This document shows, piece after piece, positions 27,608-36,694 of a stretch of DNA of 64,000 nt. The notes beneath the pieces are model-generated. The model ran no database searches and was not told the origin of the DNA. It worked only from the letters and a program-made list of their open reading frames with translations. This DNA is from Bryobacter sp. CoA8 C33 (GTDB lineage Bacteria; Acidobacteriota; Terriglobia; Bryobacterales; Bryobacteraceae): positions 26,705 to 90,704 of the forward strand of contig JAINDK010000013.1 of assembly GCA_019931185.1 (NCBI GenBank). The letters are read 5' to 3'. The first letter of the stretch is position 1; every line of letters begins with the position of its first letter. The translations under genes and the position numbers were made by a program.

Positions 27608-28057
27608 TCACCGCCACGTCCTACGCCCCTTGCCCAAAACGTCTCCCTTGAGCTCCAACTGCGGCAATTTCGGTTGTCGCGGCGCAAGTGAACTCCGGTT
27701 GCCACCTCGGTTCGCAATCATTTTTTGTCCGTCCCCCAACCAGATTTCCCCTGGCTTCAAGTACAGGCGTTGCCTTGTCCAGAAGATCCGGTTCCCCACC
27801 CGGTAGGACAAATAGCCGTCGGCCGGACGAGTCAAGCGAAACAGGTTGAACTCTTTTTGATTGATTCCGCTGTAGGGTTGCCGTACCAATGGCTCCGCCG
27901 CCGCGCGCTGCCCTACGCCAAGCTGAAAATCAGGCTGCGCCTCTTCGGCGTGAAAGCTAGCCGCAACGGTATTTTGCCGACGATTGCCATCACAGCCGGT
28001 GAGAAGGAGGATTGAATAAACCGCCCACAAGGAGCGTACTGCCGCTGTTCGACCCAC
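27608..28057 (-). CDS. Putative lipoprotein of unknown function
   Basis: This 149-residue protein begins MGRTAAVRSLWAVYSILLLT followed by GCDGN, a lipoprotein signal with lipobox LLTGC. The mature part has two plausible beta-rich segments (KEFNLFRLTRPADGYLSYRV, GNRIFWTRQRLYLKPGEIWL) and a basic end. No family is recognised. The GTG at 28057 has no Shine-Dalgarno, but TATCCT (reading the minus strand, 28063-28068) lies 5 nt upstream. It is divergent from the aminopeptidase gene. Support rests on the coherent lipoprotein signal; the coding bias is weaker than in the neighbours. Confidence 0.55.
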   Translation of the reverse strand: MGRTAAVRSLWAVYSILLLTGCDGNRRQNTVAASFHAEEAQPDFQLGVGQRAAAEPLVRQPYSGINQKEFNLFRLTRPADGYLSYRVGNRIFWTRQRLYLKPGEIWLGDGQKMIANRGGNRSSLAPRQPKLPQLELKGDVLGKGRRTWR

Positions 28058-28062
28058 AATTC

Positions 28063-28093
28063 AGGATAAGCCCGCGCTTACGGATGTTAAGCT
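28063..28093. promoter_or_regulatory. Divergent promoter pair between lipoprotein and aminopeptidase genes
   Basis: The minus strand reads TATCCT (28063-28068), 5 nt before the lipoprotein GTG. The plus strand has TAAGCT (28088-28093), 9 nt before the aminopeptidase GTG at 28103. Both fit a TANNNT -10 with almost no 5' leader. No -35 consensus is obvious. Confidence 0.4.
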
Positions 28094-28102
28094 AGATTGT
28101 TG

Positions 28103-29155
28103 GTGTTAACCGACCTTCTTGGCGACCGCAAATTGGACGGCCTACTTGTCTCTACGCTGACCAATGTTCGCTTTTATTCCGGCTTCACCGGATCGAACGG
28201 ACTCCTTTTGGTCAGCGCCAGCGGCGGAATTCTTTTCACCGACCCCCGCTACACCACCCAGGCCCGCGCTGAGTCTCGCTTCCCTGTCGAAATCGTCAAA
28301 GGCCCCCTGCTGGCCGCCATCGCCAAGCGCTTGGCCCGCCTGCGCGTCCATCGCCTCGGCATCGAGGACCAGCGCATCAGCCACACTCTCTACTCCAGCC
28401 TTGCCAAACTCGCCCGCCTCGTTCCCCTCGGCATGGATATTGAGTCGCCCCGCTGGATCAAGTCAGACGCTGAGATCGCCGCCATCCGCGCCAGCGTTGC
28501 CCTCAACTCCGCCGCCCTCGACGCCGCCCTCGCTCATTTCCGCCCCGGCATCACGGAGACCGAGTTGGCCGCCGAAATCGACTACCAGATGCGGCTCCGC
28601 GGCGCCTCCGGCCCGGCCTTTGACACCATCGTCGCCAGCGGCCCCCATTCAGCGCGTCCCCACGCCCGCCCCCGCCCCGAACCCGTCCGCCCCGGCGGCT
28701 ACCTCCTGATCGACATGGGCGCCTGCCTCAATGGCTACATGAGCGACATGACCCGCACCTTCGGCGTCGGCCGCATGCCCCGCCGCGCCCGTCAAATCTA
28801 CGACGCCGTCCTCGAGTCGCAATTAGCCGCCCTCGCCGCCGTCCGCCCCGGCCGCCGTTGTGGCCAAGTCCACGCCGCCGCCGTCGCGGCCCTCCGCAAA
28901 CACGAACTCCACAAGTACTTCATCCATTCCACCGGCCACGGCCTCGGCCTCGAAATCCACGAGCCGCCCCGCCTCGCCAAAGCGGATAAAGCCATCCTCG
29001 CCCCTGGCATGGTCATCACCATCGAACCCGGCGTCTACATCGAGGATTTCGGCGGCGTCCGCATCGAGGATACAGTACTGGTTACGGCCAACGGCATGGA
29101 GCGCCTTACACAAACGCCAAAGGCTTGGACGATACTAGATGAGAACCCCTCATGA
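28103..29155 (+). CDS. M24 family metallopeptidase (Xaa-Pro aminopeptidase/dipeptidase)
   Basis: This protein of about 350 residues has a creatinase-like N-terminal domain (LTNVRFYSGFTGSNGLLLV) and a pita-bread metallopeptidase domain. Expected metal ligands are visible: Asp in LLIDMGACLNGYMSDMTRTFG, His in HSTGHGLGLEIHEPP, and Glu in MVITIEPGVYI and GGVRIEDTVLV. It cleaves an N-terminal residue before proline and acts in the cytoplasm. The start is either GTG 28103 or TTG 28097; I prefer GTG because a TAAGCT box sits 9 nt before it. Its TGA overlaps the accB ATG (ATGA), so it leads an operon with accB and accC, an arrangement often seen as pepP/efp/accB-type clusters. Confidence 0.92.
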   Translation: MLTDLLGDRKLDGLLVSTLTNVRFYSGFTGSNGLLLVSASGGILFTDPRYTTQARAESRFPVEIVKGPLLAAIAKRLARLRVHRLGIEDQRISHTLYSSLAKLARLVPLGMDIESPRWIKSDAEIAAIRASVALNSAALDAALAHFRPGITETELAAEIDYQMRLRGASGPAFDTIVASGPHSARPHARPRPEPVRPGGYLLIDMGACLNGYMSDMTRTFGVGRMPRRARQIYDAVLESQLAALAAVRPGRRCGQVHAAAVAALRKHELHKYFIHSTGHGLGLEIHEPPRLAKADKAILAPGMVITIEPGVYIEDFGGVRIEDTVLVTANGMERLTQTPKAWTILDENPS

Positions 29156-29598
29156 AAATTGAAGAGATCAAAGAACTGATCCAGCTCGCTCACGATAGTG
29201 GCGTCGCCGAGTTGGAAGTGCAGCGCGGCGAGCACCGCGTCCGGATTAAACGCGCCGGCCTCGAACGGGAAGTAGTTCTTTCCGCCCCGGCGCCAGTTGC
29301 CTATCCGGGGCCCACCCCAGCGGCTGCCCCCGCGCCTGCCGCCGTCGAAAAAGACAACCTCTACATGGTCACCTCCCCGATCGTCGGCACCTTTTATTCC
29401 GCCCCCAGCCCCGACTCCCCCTCCTTCGTCAAGCCCGGTGACTCGGTCAGCCCCAAGTCCACCGTCTGCATTATCGAATCCATGAAACTCATGAATGAGA
29501 TCGAGGCCGAAGTCTCCGGTATCGTCGTCGCCTGTCTGGTCGAGAATGGCAAACCCGTCGAGTACGGCGAAGCGCTTTTCAGCATCCGTCCCCACTAG
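29152..29598 (+). CDS. accB: Biotin carboxyl carrier protein of acetyl-CoA carboxylase
   Basis: This 148-residue AccB has an N-terminal helix (IKELIQLAHDSGVAELEVQRG), an Ala/Pro linker at about 45-65 and a C-terminal biotinyl domain. The biotinylation motif is IIESMKLMNEIEA with Lys112. It carries CO2 from biotin carboxylase to the carboxyltransferase in the first step of fatty acid synthesis. It overlaps the aminopeptidase stop by four bases and is followed 6 nt later by accC. Confidence 0.97.
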   Translation: MKIEEIKELIQLAHDSGVAELEVQRGEHRVRIKRAGLEREVVLSAPAPVAYPGPTPAAAPAPAAVEKDNLYMVTSPIVGTFYSAPSPDSPSFVKPGDSVSPKSTVCIIESMKLMNEIEAEVSGIVVACLVENGKPVEYGEALFSIRPH

Positions 29599-29604
29599 GC
29601 CATC

Positions 29605-30960
29605 ATGTTTCAGAAAATCCTGATTGCCAATCGTGGAGAAATCGCCCTGCGCGTCATCTGCGCCGCCAAGGACCTCGGCATCAAAACCGTCGCGGTCTAC
29701 TCCGAGCCCGACCGTCACAGCCTCCATGTCCGCTTTGCCGATGAAGCCGTCTGCATCGGCCCGGCCCGCAGCGCCCGCAGTTACCTCGACATCCCCAGCG
29801 TCATCAGCGCCGCCGAGATCACCAATGCCGAAGCCATCCACCCAGGTTACGGGTTCCTGAGCGAAAACGACCGTTTCGCCGAAGTCTGCCGTGCCAGTGG
29901 CATCAAGTTCATCGGCCCTCCCCCCGACGTCACGCGCATGATGGGCCTCAAGCAAAAAGCCCGTCAGGTGATGAAGGATGCCGGCGTCCCGGTCCTGCCC
30001 GGCTCCCAGGAAGCCTTGACCAGCGCCGAGGAAGCTCTCGAATTCGCCGCCAGCATCGGCTACCCCGTCATCCTCAAGGCTGCTGCCGGCGGCGGCGGCC
30101 GCGGCATGCGCGTCGTCGAGCGCGCTGAAGATCTCCCCGCCCTGCTCGCGCAGGCTCAGTCGGAAGCCGGCGCCGCCTTCAGCGTTCCCGATATCTACCT
30201 CGAAAAATACATCGGCGCTCCCCGCCACATCGAATTCCAGGTCCTCGCCGATGAGCACGGCAATGTCGAAGTGCTTGGCGAACGCGAATGCTCCATCCAG
30301 CGCCGCCACCAGAAGCTGATCGAGGAGGCCCCCTCCCCGGCCGTCACCCCAGAATTGCGCGCCGATACCATCGCCGCCCTCAAAACCGCTCTCAAAGCCA
30401 TCGGCTACCAGAACGCCGGTACCGTCGAGTTCCTTATGGACGAACACGGCAAGCTTTACTTCATCGAGGTCAATGCCCGCATCCAGGTCGAACACCCCGT
30501 CACCGAAATGATCACCGGCGTCGATCTCGTCAAAGCCCAGATCCGCATCGCCGCGGGGGAAAGCCTCCCGTCGATCCTCGGCGGCCCCATAGAAATCCGC
30601 GGCCATGCCATCGAATGCCGCATCAACGCCGAACACCCGCGGACCTTCGCTCCCTGCCCCGGCAAGATCACCGGCCTCAATCTCCCCGGCGGCATCGGCG
30701 TCCGCGTCGATACTGCTGTCTATACCGACGGAGTCATTCCTCCCTACTACGACTCCCTCGTCGCCAAGCTCATCGTCCATGGCGCCAATCGTGCCGAAGC
30801 CATCGCTCGCATGAAGCGCGCCCTCGACATGTTCGTCGTCGAGGGCATCTATACCTCCATCCCCCTGCAAAAGAAAATCATGCATGACGGCGATTTTGCC
30901 AGCGGCGCGCTCGACACCACTTACATCGCCCGCAAACTTCCTGAGTTTTTGAAATCCTAG
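29605..30960 (+). CDS. accC: Biotin carboxylase subunit of acetyl-CoA carboxylase
   Basis: This 451-residue protein has the standard AccC length. N-terminal [18 protein letters not shown], the ATP-grasp glycine loop [45 protein letters not shown], and the catalytic [16 protein letters not shown] are all intact. It carboxylates the biotin on AccB using ATP and bicarbonate. No accA or accD follows; pgi starts 12 nt downstream, so the carboxyltransferase must be encoded elsewhere. Confidence 0.97.
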   Translation: MFQKILIANRGEIALRVICAAKDLGIKTVAVYSEPDRHSLHVRFADEAVCIGPARSARSYLDIPSVISAAEITNAEAIHPGYGFLSENDRFAEVCRASGIKFIGPPPDVTRMMGLKQKARQVMKDAGVPVLPGSQEALTSAEEALEFAASIGYPVILKAAAGGGGRGMRVVERAEDLPALLAQAQSEAGAAFSVPDIYLEKYIGAPRHIEFQVLADEHGNVEVLGERECSIQRRHQKLIEEAPSPAVTPELRADTIAALKTALKAIGYQNAGTVEFLMDEHGKLYFIEVNARIQVEHPVTEMITGVDLVKAQIRIAAGESLPSILGGPIEIRGHAIECRINAEHPRTFAPCPGKITGLNLPGGIGVRVDTAVYTDGVIPPYYDSLVAKLIVHGANRAEAIARMKRALDMFVVEGIYTSIPLQKKIMHDGDFASGALDTTYIARKLPEFLKS

Positions 30961-30972
30961 GAGAACTTCCTC

Positions 30973-32355
30973 ATGTCGATCAGCTTCGACCCCCGTAACC
31001 TCCTCGCCACCATGGTCGGCGAGGAGCATGGCCTCACCGCCGCTGAAATCGAGGACAATCAGCCCACCGCCCTGGCTGCCCTCGCCTCCTTCCGCCAGCT
31101 TTGGCAGCAAGGGCTCTATGGCTTCCCCGATCTCCCCGCCAACCAGAAACTGATTCGCGAAATCGACGCCATGGCCAGAAAATTCGCCGGCTCCTACGAC
31201 ACGGTTTGTGTCGTTGGCATCGGCGGCAGCGCGCTCGGATGCTGGGCCCTCGATTGCGCCCTACGCGGTCCGCACCCCGTCCAGGGCCAACACTCCGCCA
31301 AGCACCCCCGCGTTGTGATCCTCGACAACGTCGACCCGGACTTCATCGAGCATGCCCTCGACAGCATGTCCCCCAAGAAGACCCTCGTCGTCGTCATCGC
31401 CAAGTCCGGCTCGACGGCGGAGACCATGAGCAGCTTCCTCGTCGTCCGCCAGTGGCTGCTCGACGCCCTCGGCAAGAAAGCCGCCGCCCGCATCATCGCC
31501 ATCACCAGCGAAGGCCGCGGCGACCTCAAGGTCCTCGCCTCGCGCGAAAGCTACACCACCTTCCACATCCCGGAAAACGTCGGCGGCCGCTTCAGCGTCC
31601 TTTCCGCCGTCGGCCTCGTCCCCGCCGCCCTCGCCGGCATCAACATCAAGAAGCTTTGCCGCGGCGCCGCCGCCATGACCGAAGCCTGCTGGAGCGATGA
31701 CCTCGACACTAACATCGCCCTCTCGGCGGCCCTTCACCACTGGCTCATCTGGACACGCAAGCACAAATCCATCCAGGTCGCCTTCCCCTATTCCAATTTT
31801 CTCTGGGGCGCCGCATTCTGGTTCCGCCAGCTCTGGGCCGAATCCCTCGGCAAGGCCAGGGACCGCTCCGGCGCTACCGTTCATGTCGGACAAACCCCAG
31901 TTGCCGCCCTCGGCACCACCGACCAGCACTCCCAGGTCCAGCTCTACATGGAGGGCCCCAACGATAAGGTCTTCTCCTTCTGGACCGTCAACAAGCCCTC
32001 CCATACTGTAAAAATTCCCAAAGCCCGCCTCGGCCTCGATGGCTTTGACTATCTCGGCGGCCAGACCATGAGCAAACTTCTCGACGCCGAACGCCGCGCC
32101 ACCGAGGCCGCTCTCGCCTCCAGTTCCCGCCCCAACTGCACCTTTACTCTCGACCGCGTCGATGAAGAACATCTCGGCGCCTTCCTCCAGATGATGGAGT
32201 TTGAGACCGCCTTCCTCGGCGAACTGCTCAACATCAATGCCTTCGATCAGGAAGGCGTCGAATTGGGCAAGAAGTTCACCTACGCCCTCATGGGCCGCGC
32301 CGGCTGGGACGAATTCAAGGAACGCTTTGACGATTACGAGAAGAAACGCGCTTAG
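30973..32355 (+). CDS. pgi: Glucose-6-phosphate isomerase
   Basis: This 460-residue protein has SIS-type sugar-isomerase features: TVCVVGIGGSALGCWAL (phosphate-binding loop), VVVIAKSGSTAETMSSF, ENVGGRFSVLSAVGLVPAA (the conserved PGI GGR region), and a C-terminal NINAFDQEGVELGKK. It interconverts glucose-6-P and fructose-6-P in glycolysis. It is shorter than the 550-residue enterobacterial enzyme and closer to the short bacterial type. The ATG at 30973 has AGGAG upstream (ctaggagaacttcctc). Its end overlaps the sialidase-like gene by 29 bases. Confidence 0.95.
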   Translation: MSISFDPRNLLATMVGEEHGLTAAEIEDNQPTALAALASFRQLWQQGLYGFPDLPANQKLIREIDAMARKFAGSYDTVCVVGIGGSALGCWALDCALRGPHPVQGQHSAKHPRVVILDNVDPDFIEHALDSMSPKKTLVVVIAKSGSTAETMSSFLVVRQWLLDALGKKAAARIIAITSEGRGDLKVLASRESYTTFHIPENVGGRFSVLSAVGLVPAALAGINIKKLCRGAAAMTEACWSDDLDTNIALSAALHHWLIWTRKHKSIQVAFPYSNFLWGAAFWFRQLWAESLGKARDRSGATVHVGQTPVAALGTTDQHSQVQLYMEGPNDKVFSFWTVNKPSHTVKIPKARLGLDGFDYLGGQTMSKLLDAERRATEAALASSSRPNCTFTLDRVDEEHLGAFLQMMEFETAFLGELLNINAFDQEGVELGKKFTYALMGRAGWDEFKERFDDYEKKRA

Positions 32356-33472
32356 CCTGCTCGCCGCGCCGGCCCCGGGGCTGATCGAATCCATCGACAC
32401 CCGCCTCCTCTGGGAGGGCAAGCGGGCTCATACCTGTTGGTTCCATCCCAAGATCGCCGTCACCCCCCGCGGCCTCCTCATGACCGTTCAGCTCATCACC
32501 GCCTCCGACGTCATGCACCAGCCCCACTTCTCGGAAAGCTTCGACGGCGGCAAGACTTGGTCCGCCCGCCAGCCCATCCCCGCCCTCGAGCGCATCCGCC
32601 TCGGCAATGGCTTCGAGGATGTCGTCAGCGACGTCGTACCCGAATACCATAAGCCCACCGGCGCCGTGCTCTGCCTCGGCCAGGATGTCCACTACCAGGA
32701 CGAAAAACTCATTCGTCCCGATGACGACCGCTGGATCCGCTACTTCGTTCGCCGCCCGGATGGCTCCTGGAGTCAACCCCGCAAGCTCGACTTCTCCCAC
32801 CCCGCCGCCACCCGCACCATGAGCGCCGGTTGCGGCCAGCGCTGGACTTTTCCCAACGGCGACGTCCTCGTCCCCATTGCCATGCTCGCCTCCGGCGAAG
32901 CCCGCACCGTCTCCACCCTGCTGTGCTCCTTCGATGGCGAAACCCTCACTCCCAAACGCATCGGCCGCATCCTCGCCTTACCCGTGCGCCGAGGCCTGCT
33001 CGAACCTTCCCTCACCCGCTTTGGCGGTAAGTTCTGGATGACCCTCCGCTCCGAGGACGAACGCGCCCATTGGGTCAGTTCCGCCAACGGCCTCGACTGG
33101 AGCCCCCTGCGAACCTGGACCTATGACGACGGCGAACCCCTCGTTACCAGCAGCACCCAACAGCACTGGATTCGTCACCGCGAAGCCCTCTTTCTCGCCT
33201 ACACCCGCCGCGATCCCGGCAATCTCAAGATTCTCCGCTGGCGCACCCCCACCTTCCTCGCTCAATTCGATACCCGCCGCGGCGTCCTGCTCCGCTCCAC
33301 CGAGAGCATCCTCGTGCCCCGCGACGGTGACGCCATGCACGGCAATTTCCACGTCACCACCATCTCCCCCCGCGAAACCGTCATCAGCCTCGGCGACCTC
33401 ATCGTCGATACCCCTTTCCGCGGCGATACCCTTCTCACCACGATTCGCTGGCGCCGCGATAACCAAGCCTGA
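32327..33472 (+). CDS. BNR/sialidase-like exported protein
   Basis: This 381-residue protein has the six-bladed sialidase-superfamily look, with an Asp-box FDGGKTWSARQPIP near residue 55 and other WSxP-type blade motifs (DGSWSQPRKLD, NGLDWSPLRTW). The start is inferred: TTG at 32327 gives LTITRRNALSLLAAPA, a short twin-arginine-like signal, with AAGGA 5 nt upstream. The frame stays open to 32201 inside pgi, but that part is out-of-frame pgi sequence. The substrate is unknown; related acidobacterial and planctomycete proteins are annotated as exo-alpha-sialidases on weak grounds. Overlap with pgi suggests translational coupling. Confidence 0.75.
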   Translation: MTITRRNALSLLAAPAPGLIESIDTRLLWEGKRAHTCWFHPKIAVTPRGLLMTVQLITASDVMHQPHFSESFDGGKTWSARQPIPALERIRLGNGFEDVVSDVVPEYHKPTGAVLCLGQDVHYQDEKLIRPDDDRWIRYFVRRPDGSWSQPRKLDFSHPAATRTMSAGCGQRWTFPNGDVLVPIAMLASGEARTVSTLLCSFDGETLTPKRIGRILALPVRRGLLEPSLTRFGGKFWMTLRSEDERAHWVSSANGLDWSPLRTWTYDDGEPLVTSSTQQHWIRHREALFLAYTRRDPGNLKILRWRTPTFLAQFDTRRGVLLRSTESILVPRDGDAMHGNFHVTTISPRETVISLGDLIVDTPFRGDTLLTTIRWRRDNQA

Positions 33473-33482
33473 TTTCAAGCAG

Positions 33483-33511
33483 AAAGGCCACCCCTGGCAG
33501 GAGTGGCCTTT
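33483..33511. terminator. Bidirectional hairpin between convergent genes
   Basis: AAAGGCCAC (33483-33491) and GTGGCCTTT (33503-33511) form a perfect 9-bp stem with an 11-nt loop. It lies 10 nt after the sialidase-like stop and 24 nt after the convergent aldolase stop. The flanking A3/T3 give only a short U-tract on either strand, so termination may be partial. Confidence 0.65.
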
Positions 33512-33535
33512 CATCTCAATGTTGGATGCGCGGAC

Positions 33536-34531
33536 TTAGCTCAACCGGCTCCACCACGGCTTGGCGGCCGTGATCGCCGCGTTCACCGCGTTGATGTTCT
33601 TCACGCCTTCCGTATCGAGCCACTGTTGGAGCGCCTCGAGGCCCTGCTTGGCATACACCGGAATGCCTTCCTTCCAAGTTGCCCGTCCACACAACACACC
33701 GCTGAACGGCGTCCCGGCTTCCGTGGCCATCGCCAGACTTTCGGTGAATTGCGCGTTGCCCACCCCAGCGCTCAAATAAATGAACGGCAAGCCCGTCACA
33801 TCCGCCGCCGCCCGGTAGTGGCCCAGCGCCTCGGCCCGCGTATAGGCGGCCGCACCCTTGTAAACGCTCGAGCCTTCCACATACTCGGCATTCACCGGCA
33901 CTTCCACTTTCAGCACATCCACCTTGTACTTCGGCTTGGAGAACTCCTCCATGCTTTTCAGCACCACCTGGGGCTTGATCTTGGCAAACTCCAGGCCCTT
34001 CTCGTCCCCGCCATTCGGGTCGTAGCCGACAAACTCGAGAAAGAACGGAATCTGATTATCCTCGCACTCACTGCCAATGCGCTCGATGAAAGCGTGCTTG
34101 ATATCGTTCACTTTCGCCGAGTCAAATGGCGTGTAATAGATCAGAATCTTAACCGCGTCGGCGCCCAGTTCCTTGATGCGCAGCACGCTCAGGTCCGGCA
34201 GCAGGTCGGGAAGGCGTCCAGGTTGGGTGTTGTCATAGCCGCTCTTCTCATAAGCCAGCAACAGGCCCGCATTGGCCGCGCGCGCCTTCGCCGCCGGCAA
34301 TCCAAATTCAGTATCAAGCAGAATCGCGCTCGCATGCGGCGTCAGCGTCCGGACCACCGCTACCTTAAACTCCTCCATCATCTCCTGGGTGACTTCACTC
34401 TGAGGCACACCCTTGGCGGCAGCGAGGCTCTTGGCCAAACTCCCCCGTTGGTCCATCGCCGCTGCCGCGATGATCCCCTCCTTGTTGCTCAGCTTGTTCA
34501 GATGGTCTTTTTTGCCTTGACTTAAACTCAT
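33536..34531 (-). CDS. lacD: LacD-type class I aldolase (tagatose-1,6-bisphosphate aldolase family)
   Basis: This 331-residue protein matches the LacD/AgaY-like class I aldolases in length and in GIIAAAAMDQRGSLAKSL, ASAILLDTEFGLPAA, DAVKILIYYTPFD and VDVLKVEVPVN (with the Schiff-base lysine expected in the DxxKxE region), plus LPFIYLSAGVGNAQF. It should cleave a ketohexose bisphosphate to DHAP and glyceraldehyde-3-P. No lac or galactose genes are nearby, so it may act as the main fructose-bisphosphate aldolase or on another sugar; that is inference. AAGAAGGA lies upstream of the ATG. It is last in an operon behind the MBL-RibF fusion (25-nt gap). Confidence 0.9.
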   Translation of the reverse strand: MSLSQGKKDHLNKLSNKEGIIAAAAMDQRGSLAKSLAAAKGVPQSEVTQEMMEEFKVAVVRTLTPHASAILLDTEFGLPAAKARAANAGLLLAYEKSGYDNTQPGRLPDLLPDLSVLRIKELGADAVKILIYYTPFDSAKVNDIKHAFIERIGSECEDNQIPFFLEFVGYDPNGGDEKGLEFAKIKPQVVLKSMEEFSKPKYKVDVLKVEVPVNAEYVEGSSVYKGAAAYTRAEALGHYRAAADVTGLPFIYLSAGVGNAQFTESLAMATEAGTPFSGVLCGRATWKEGIPVYAKQGLEALQQWLDTEGVKNINAVNAAITAAKPWWSRLS

Positions 34532-34556
34532 TTTCGTGGTCCTTCTTTCTTACAGT

Positions 34557-36347
34557 CTATAAATCTTCTGCCGCCTGGGTCCAGCGGCTGCGCCGCCGCC
34601 AGTAGGCTTGTGCTCGTCCGGTATCGCGCAGAATCTGAGCTTTCAGCTCCTCCGCGCTGTCAAATTTCTTCTCCTCCCGAACCCAGGCGTAAAAGCTCAC
34701 CCGTATCTTCGCCGGAGTCTCCCCTTCCAATATCCCCAACAGGAATGTCTCGATCGTCAATTCCTGCCCACCAAAAGTCGGACGGTAGCCGATGTTCGTG
34801 ATCGATTGCCAGTTTCGCCCGTCATATGAATCCTCCGTTGCCGTTACATAAACCCCCGCGCGCGGAATCACCCTCTCCGCCTGCTCGATGGCGCGCACAT
34901 CGAGGTTCAACGTCGGCACCGTCTGCCGCCGGCCCACCCCATGCCCACTCACCACCTGGCCCTCCAGCGCGAACTCCCGCCCCAACCAACGGTTGGCCAA
35001 CTCCACACGCCCCCGCGACAACGCTTCCCGGATCGCTGAGCTCGAAACGACTCTGCCCCGAGTCGCCACCGCCTCGGTTACCTCCACCGCAAAACCAAAC
35101 TCCCGCGCCAGTTCCTGCAGTTGCTTCACATCCCCGCTCGCCCGGTGGCCAAAGCGAAAGTTATCCCCCACCAGCACCACCTTGGCATCCAAACCCTCAA
35201 CCAAAACCCGGCGCACGAACTCCCGCGGACTCAAAGCCGCCAGCGCGGCATCGAACGGCGCCACCACCGCCTGCGTAATCCCCGCCTCGCGCATCCGCTC
35301 AAGCCGCGCCTCGATTGGCTCAAGACTCAACGGCGCCTGCTCCGGCTTCAGCAGCTTGCGCGGGTGCGGATGAAAGGTCAAAACCGTCGGCTTCAGCCAC
35401 TGCTCTCCGGCCCGCGCCACACATCGCGCAAACACCTCCCCATGTCCCACATGCACTCCGTCAAAATTTCCCACCGCCACCGCCGACGGCCGCGCCTCCG
35501 CTCCTACATCCTTCACGTTCCAATACACCCGAAACTCAGCATCTGGTCTCGCCCCCGGCGCCGGCGCCGCCGGACCCACCGCGATCTCCAGCCCGTCGTA
35601 GGCCAGCCTCACCCGCGGCGGCAACAACGCCTCGGTCCGCGCGTGCGGCAAATCATGGCAAACATGCGTCAAATAGGCCCGCCGCGCCCCCGTCCGCTCG
35701 ATGTTTTTCAGCGCCAGCGAGACATGGGAATGTGTCGGATGCGGCTTGTAGCGCAAACCATCGACAAACAACACGTCCAGCCCCGACAACAGACCAAAAC
35801 TCTCCTCCGGGATCCGGTTGTGGTCCGTCAGGTACGCTGCGCTCCCAAACCGGTAGCCGGTCGACCGGCCCCGTCCGTGCTCGAGCGGAACAGGAACAAA
35901 CTGAAGCCCATGCACCTCAAACGGCTCCCGGTCAATTTCCCGCATCTCCAGCTTGGGCTTCGTCGATTGTGTCGGCTTTTCCTCAAACGCGTAGGCATAG
36001 ATCCTACGTACCGCCTCGATCACATCCCCGGTAGCATAAATCGGAATCGTTTCCTTCTGGCGATAATTGAATGGCCGCACATCGTCCAGCCCCAAGATGT
36101 GGTCCGCGTGCGCGTGTGTCAGCAGGATTGCGTCGACCCGCTCTAGGCCCGCCTCCAATGCCTGCGCGCGAAAGTCCGGTCCCGCGTCGATCACCACCAC
36201 CCGGCCCTCGTATCGCACCGCCACGCTCGGCCGCAGCCTCCGGTCCCGCGGGTCCAGGCTTTGGCATACCCGGCAATAGCAGCCGATCATCGGCACGCCC
36301 ACACTGGTACCCGATCCCAAAACCGTGATGCGGATTGGCGTCGTCAA
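34557..36347 (-). CDS. ribF: Fusion protein: metallo-beta-lactamase-fold hydrolase + riboflavin kinase/FAD synthetase
   Basis: One 596-residue frame encodes two enzymes. Residues about 1-258 are an MBL-fold hydrolase of the PhnP/YycJ-like type: LGSGTSVGVPMIGCYCRVC (a possible second zinc site), LLTHAHADHILGLDD (H78, H80, D82, H83), and THVCHDLPHARTE. A Pro/Ala linker (APAPGARPDA) leads to about 271-596, a complete RibF with nucleotidyltransferase GNFDGVHVGH (293-302), VVLVGDNFRFGHRASGD, and the flavokinase part GHGVGRRQTVPTLNLDV. RibF makes FMN and FAD from riboflavin. No frameshift is needed, so this looks like a true gene fusion. It starts 9 nt after the DUF1844 gene. Confidence 0.93.
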   Translation of the reverse strand: MTTPIRITVLGSGTSVGVPMIGCYCRVCQSLDPRDRRLRPSVAVRYEGRVVVIDAGPDFRAQALEAGLERVDAILLTHAHADHILGLDDVRPFNYRQKETIPIYATGDVIEAVRRIYAYAFEEKPTQSTKPKLEMREIDREPFEVHGLQFVPVPLEHGRGRSTGYRFGSAAYLTDHNRIPEESFGLLSGLDVLFVDGLRYKPHPTHSHVSLALKNIERTGARRAYLTHVCHDLPHARTEALLPPRVRLAYDGLEIAVGPAAPAPGARPDAEFRVYWNVKDVGAEARPSAVAVGNFDGVHVGHGEVFARCVARAGEQWLKPTVLTFHPHPRKLLKPEQAPLSLEPIEARLERMREAGITQAVVAPFDAALAALSPREFVRRVLVEGLDAKVVLVGDNFRFGHRASGDVKQLQELAREFGFAVEVTEAVATRGRVVSSSAIREALSRGRVELANRWLGREFALEGQVVSGHGVGRRQTVPTLNLDVRAIEQAERVIPRAGVYVTATEDSYDGRNWQSITNIGYRPTFGGQELTIETFLLGILEGETPAKIRVSFYAWVREEKKFDSAEELKAQILRDTGRAQAYWRRRSRWTQAAEDL

Positions 36348-36356
36348 TGCCCCTGC

Positions 36357-36644
36357 TTACTTCTTCTCTTCCGCCGTCAGCGCCTGCACGTAACGGAACC
36401 GCAATTCCGTCAGGGAATTCTCGAGTATCCGCTTCTCTTCGAGCGCCAGGTTCCCCTTCGTCTTCTCTTCAATCACCGCCAGCAGATCGATAGTATGCTT
36501 GGCCCACGCCAAATTCGGCTTCGTTTCCTCTTGCTCACTGCCCGGCATCCGCAACATCCCCAATTGCACCTGCGCTTGCATGATAAAGGAGGCAATGAGC
36601 AACTCGAAACTGGCCGGCGGCGGTGTCGCCTCGTTTTCGCTCAT
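36357..36644 (-). CDS. DUF1844 family protein
   Basis: This 95-residue cytoplasmic protein has the DUF1844 pattern: ASFELLIASFIMQAQVQLGM followed by AKHTIDLLAVIEEKTKGNL and EEKRILENSLTELRFRYVQ. Function is unknown across bacteria. Start MSENEATPPP at 36644 is preferred over an upstream in-frame start that would intrude on the S9 peptidase promoter. It heads a three-gene operon with the MBL-RibF fusion and the LacD-type aldolase. Confidence 0.88.
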   Translation of the reverse strand: MSENEATPPPASFELLIASFIMQAQVQLGMLRMPGSEQEETKPNLAWAKHTIDLLAVIEEKTKGNLALEEKRILENSLTELRFRYVQALTAEEKK

Positions 36645-36679
36645 ACCCAATAGTGTAGCGAAGCACACCCCAAAACCGC

Positions 36680-36685
36680 TAAACT
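36680..36685 (+). promoter_or_regulatory. Candidate -10 element of the S9 peptidase gene (near-leaderless)
   Basis: TAAACT lies 9 nt before the ATG at 36695, in the context cgctaaacttg, closely matching the box before tpx (gttaaactg). No Shine-Dalgarno is present. Confidence 0.45.
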
Positions 36686-36694
36686 TGCCGCATT

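Noticed and set aside
29035..31110. 691-codon open frame on the minus strand opposite accB and accC
   Set aside because: It is antisense to two certain genes. Such frames arise from the strong C bias at third positions; its translation is Gly/Asp/Ala-rich without family motifs.
32201..32326. N-terminal extension of the sialidase-like gene inside pgi
   Set aside because: The extra 42 codons are an out-of-frame reading of pgi and lack similarity; the TTG at 32327 with AAGGA and an RR signal is a better start.
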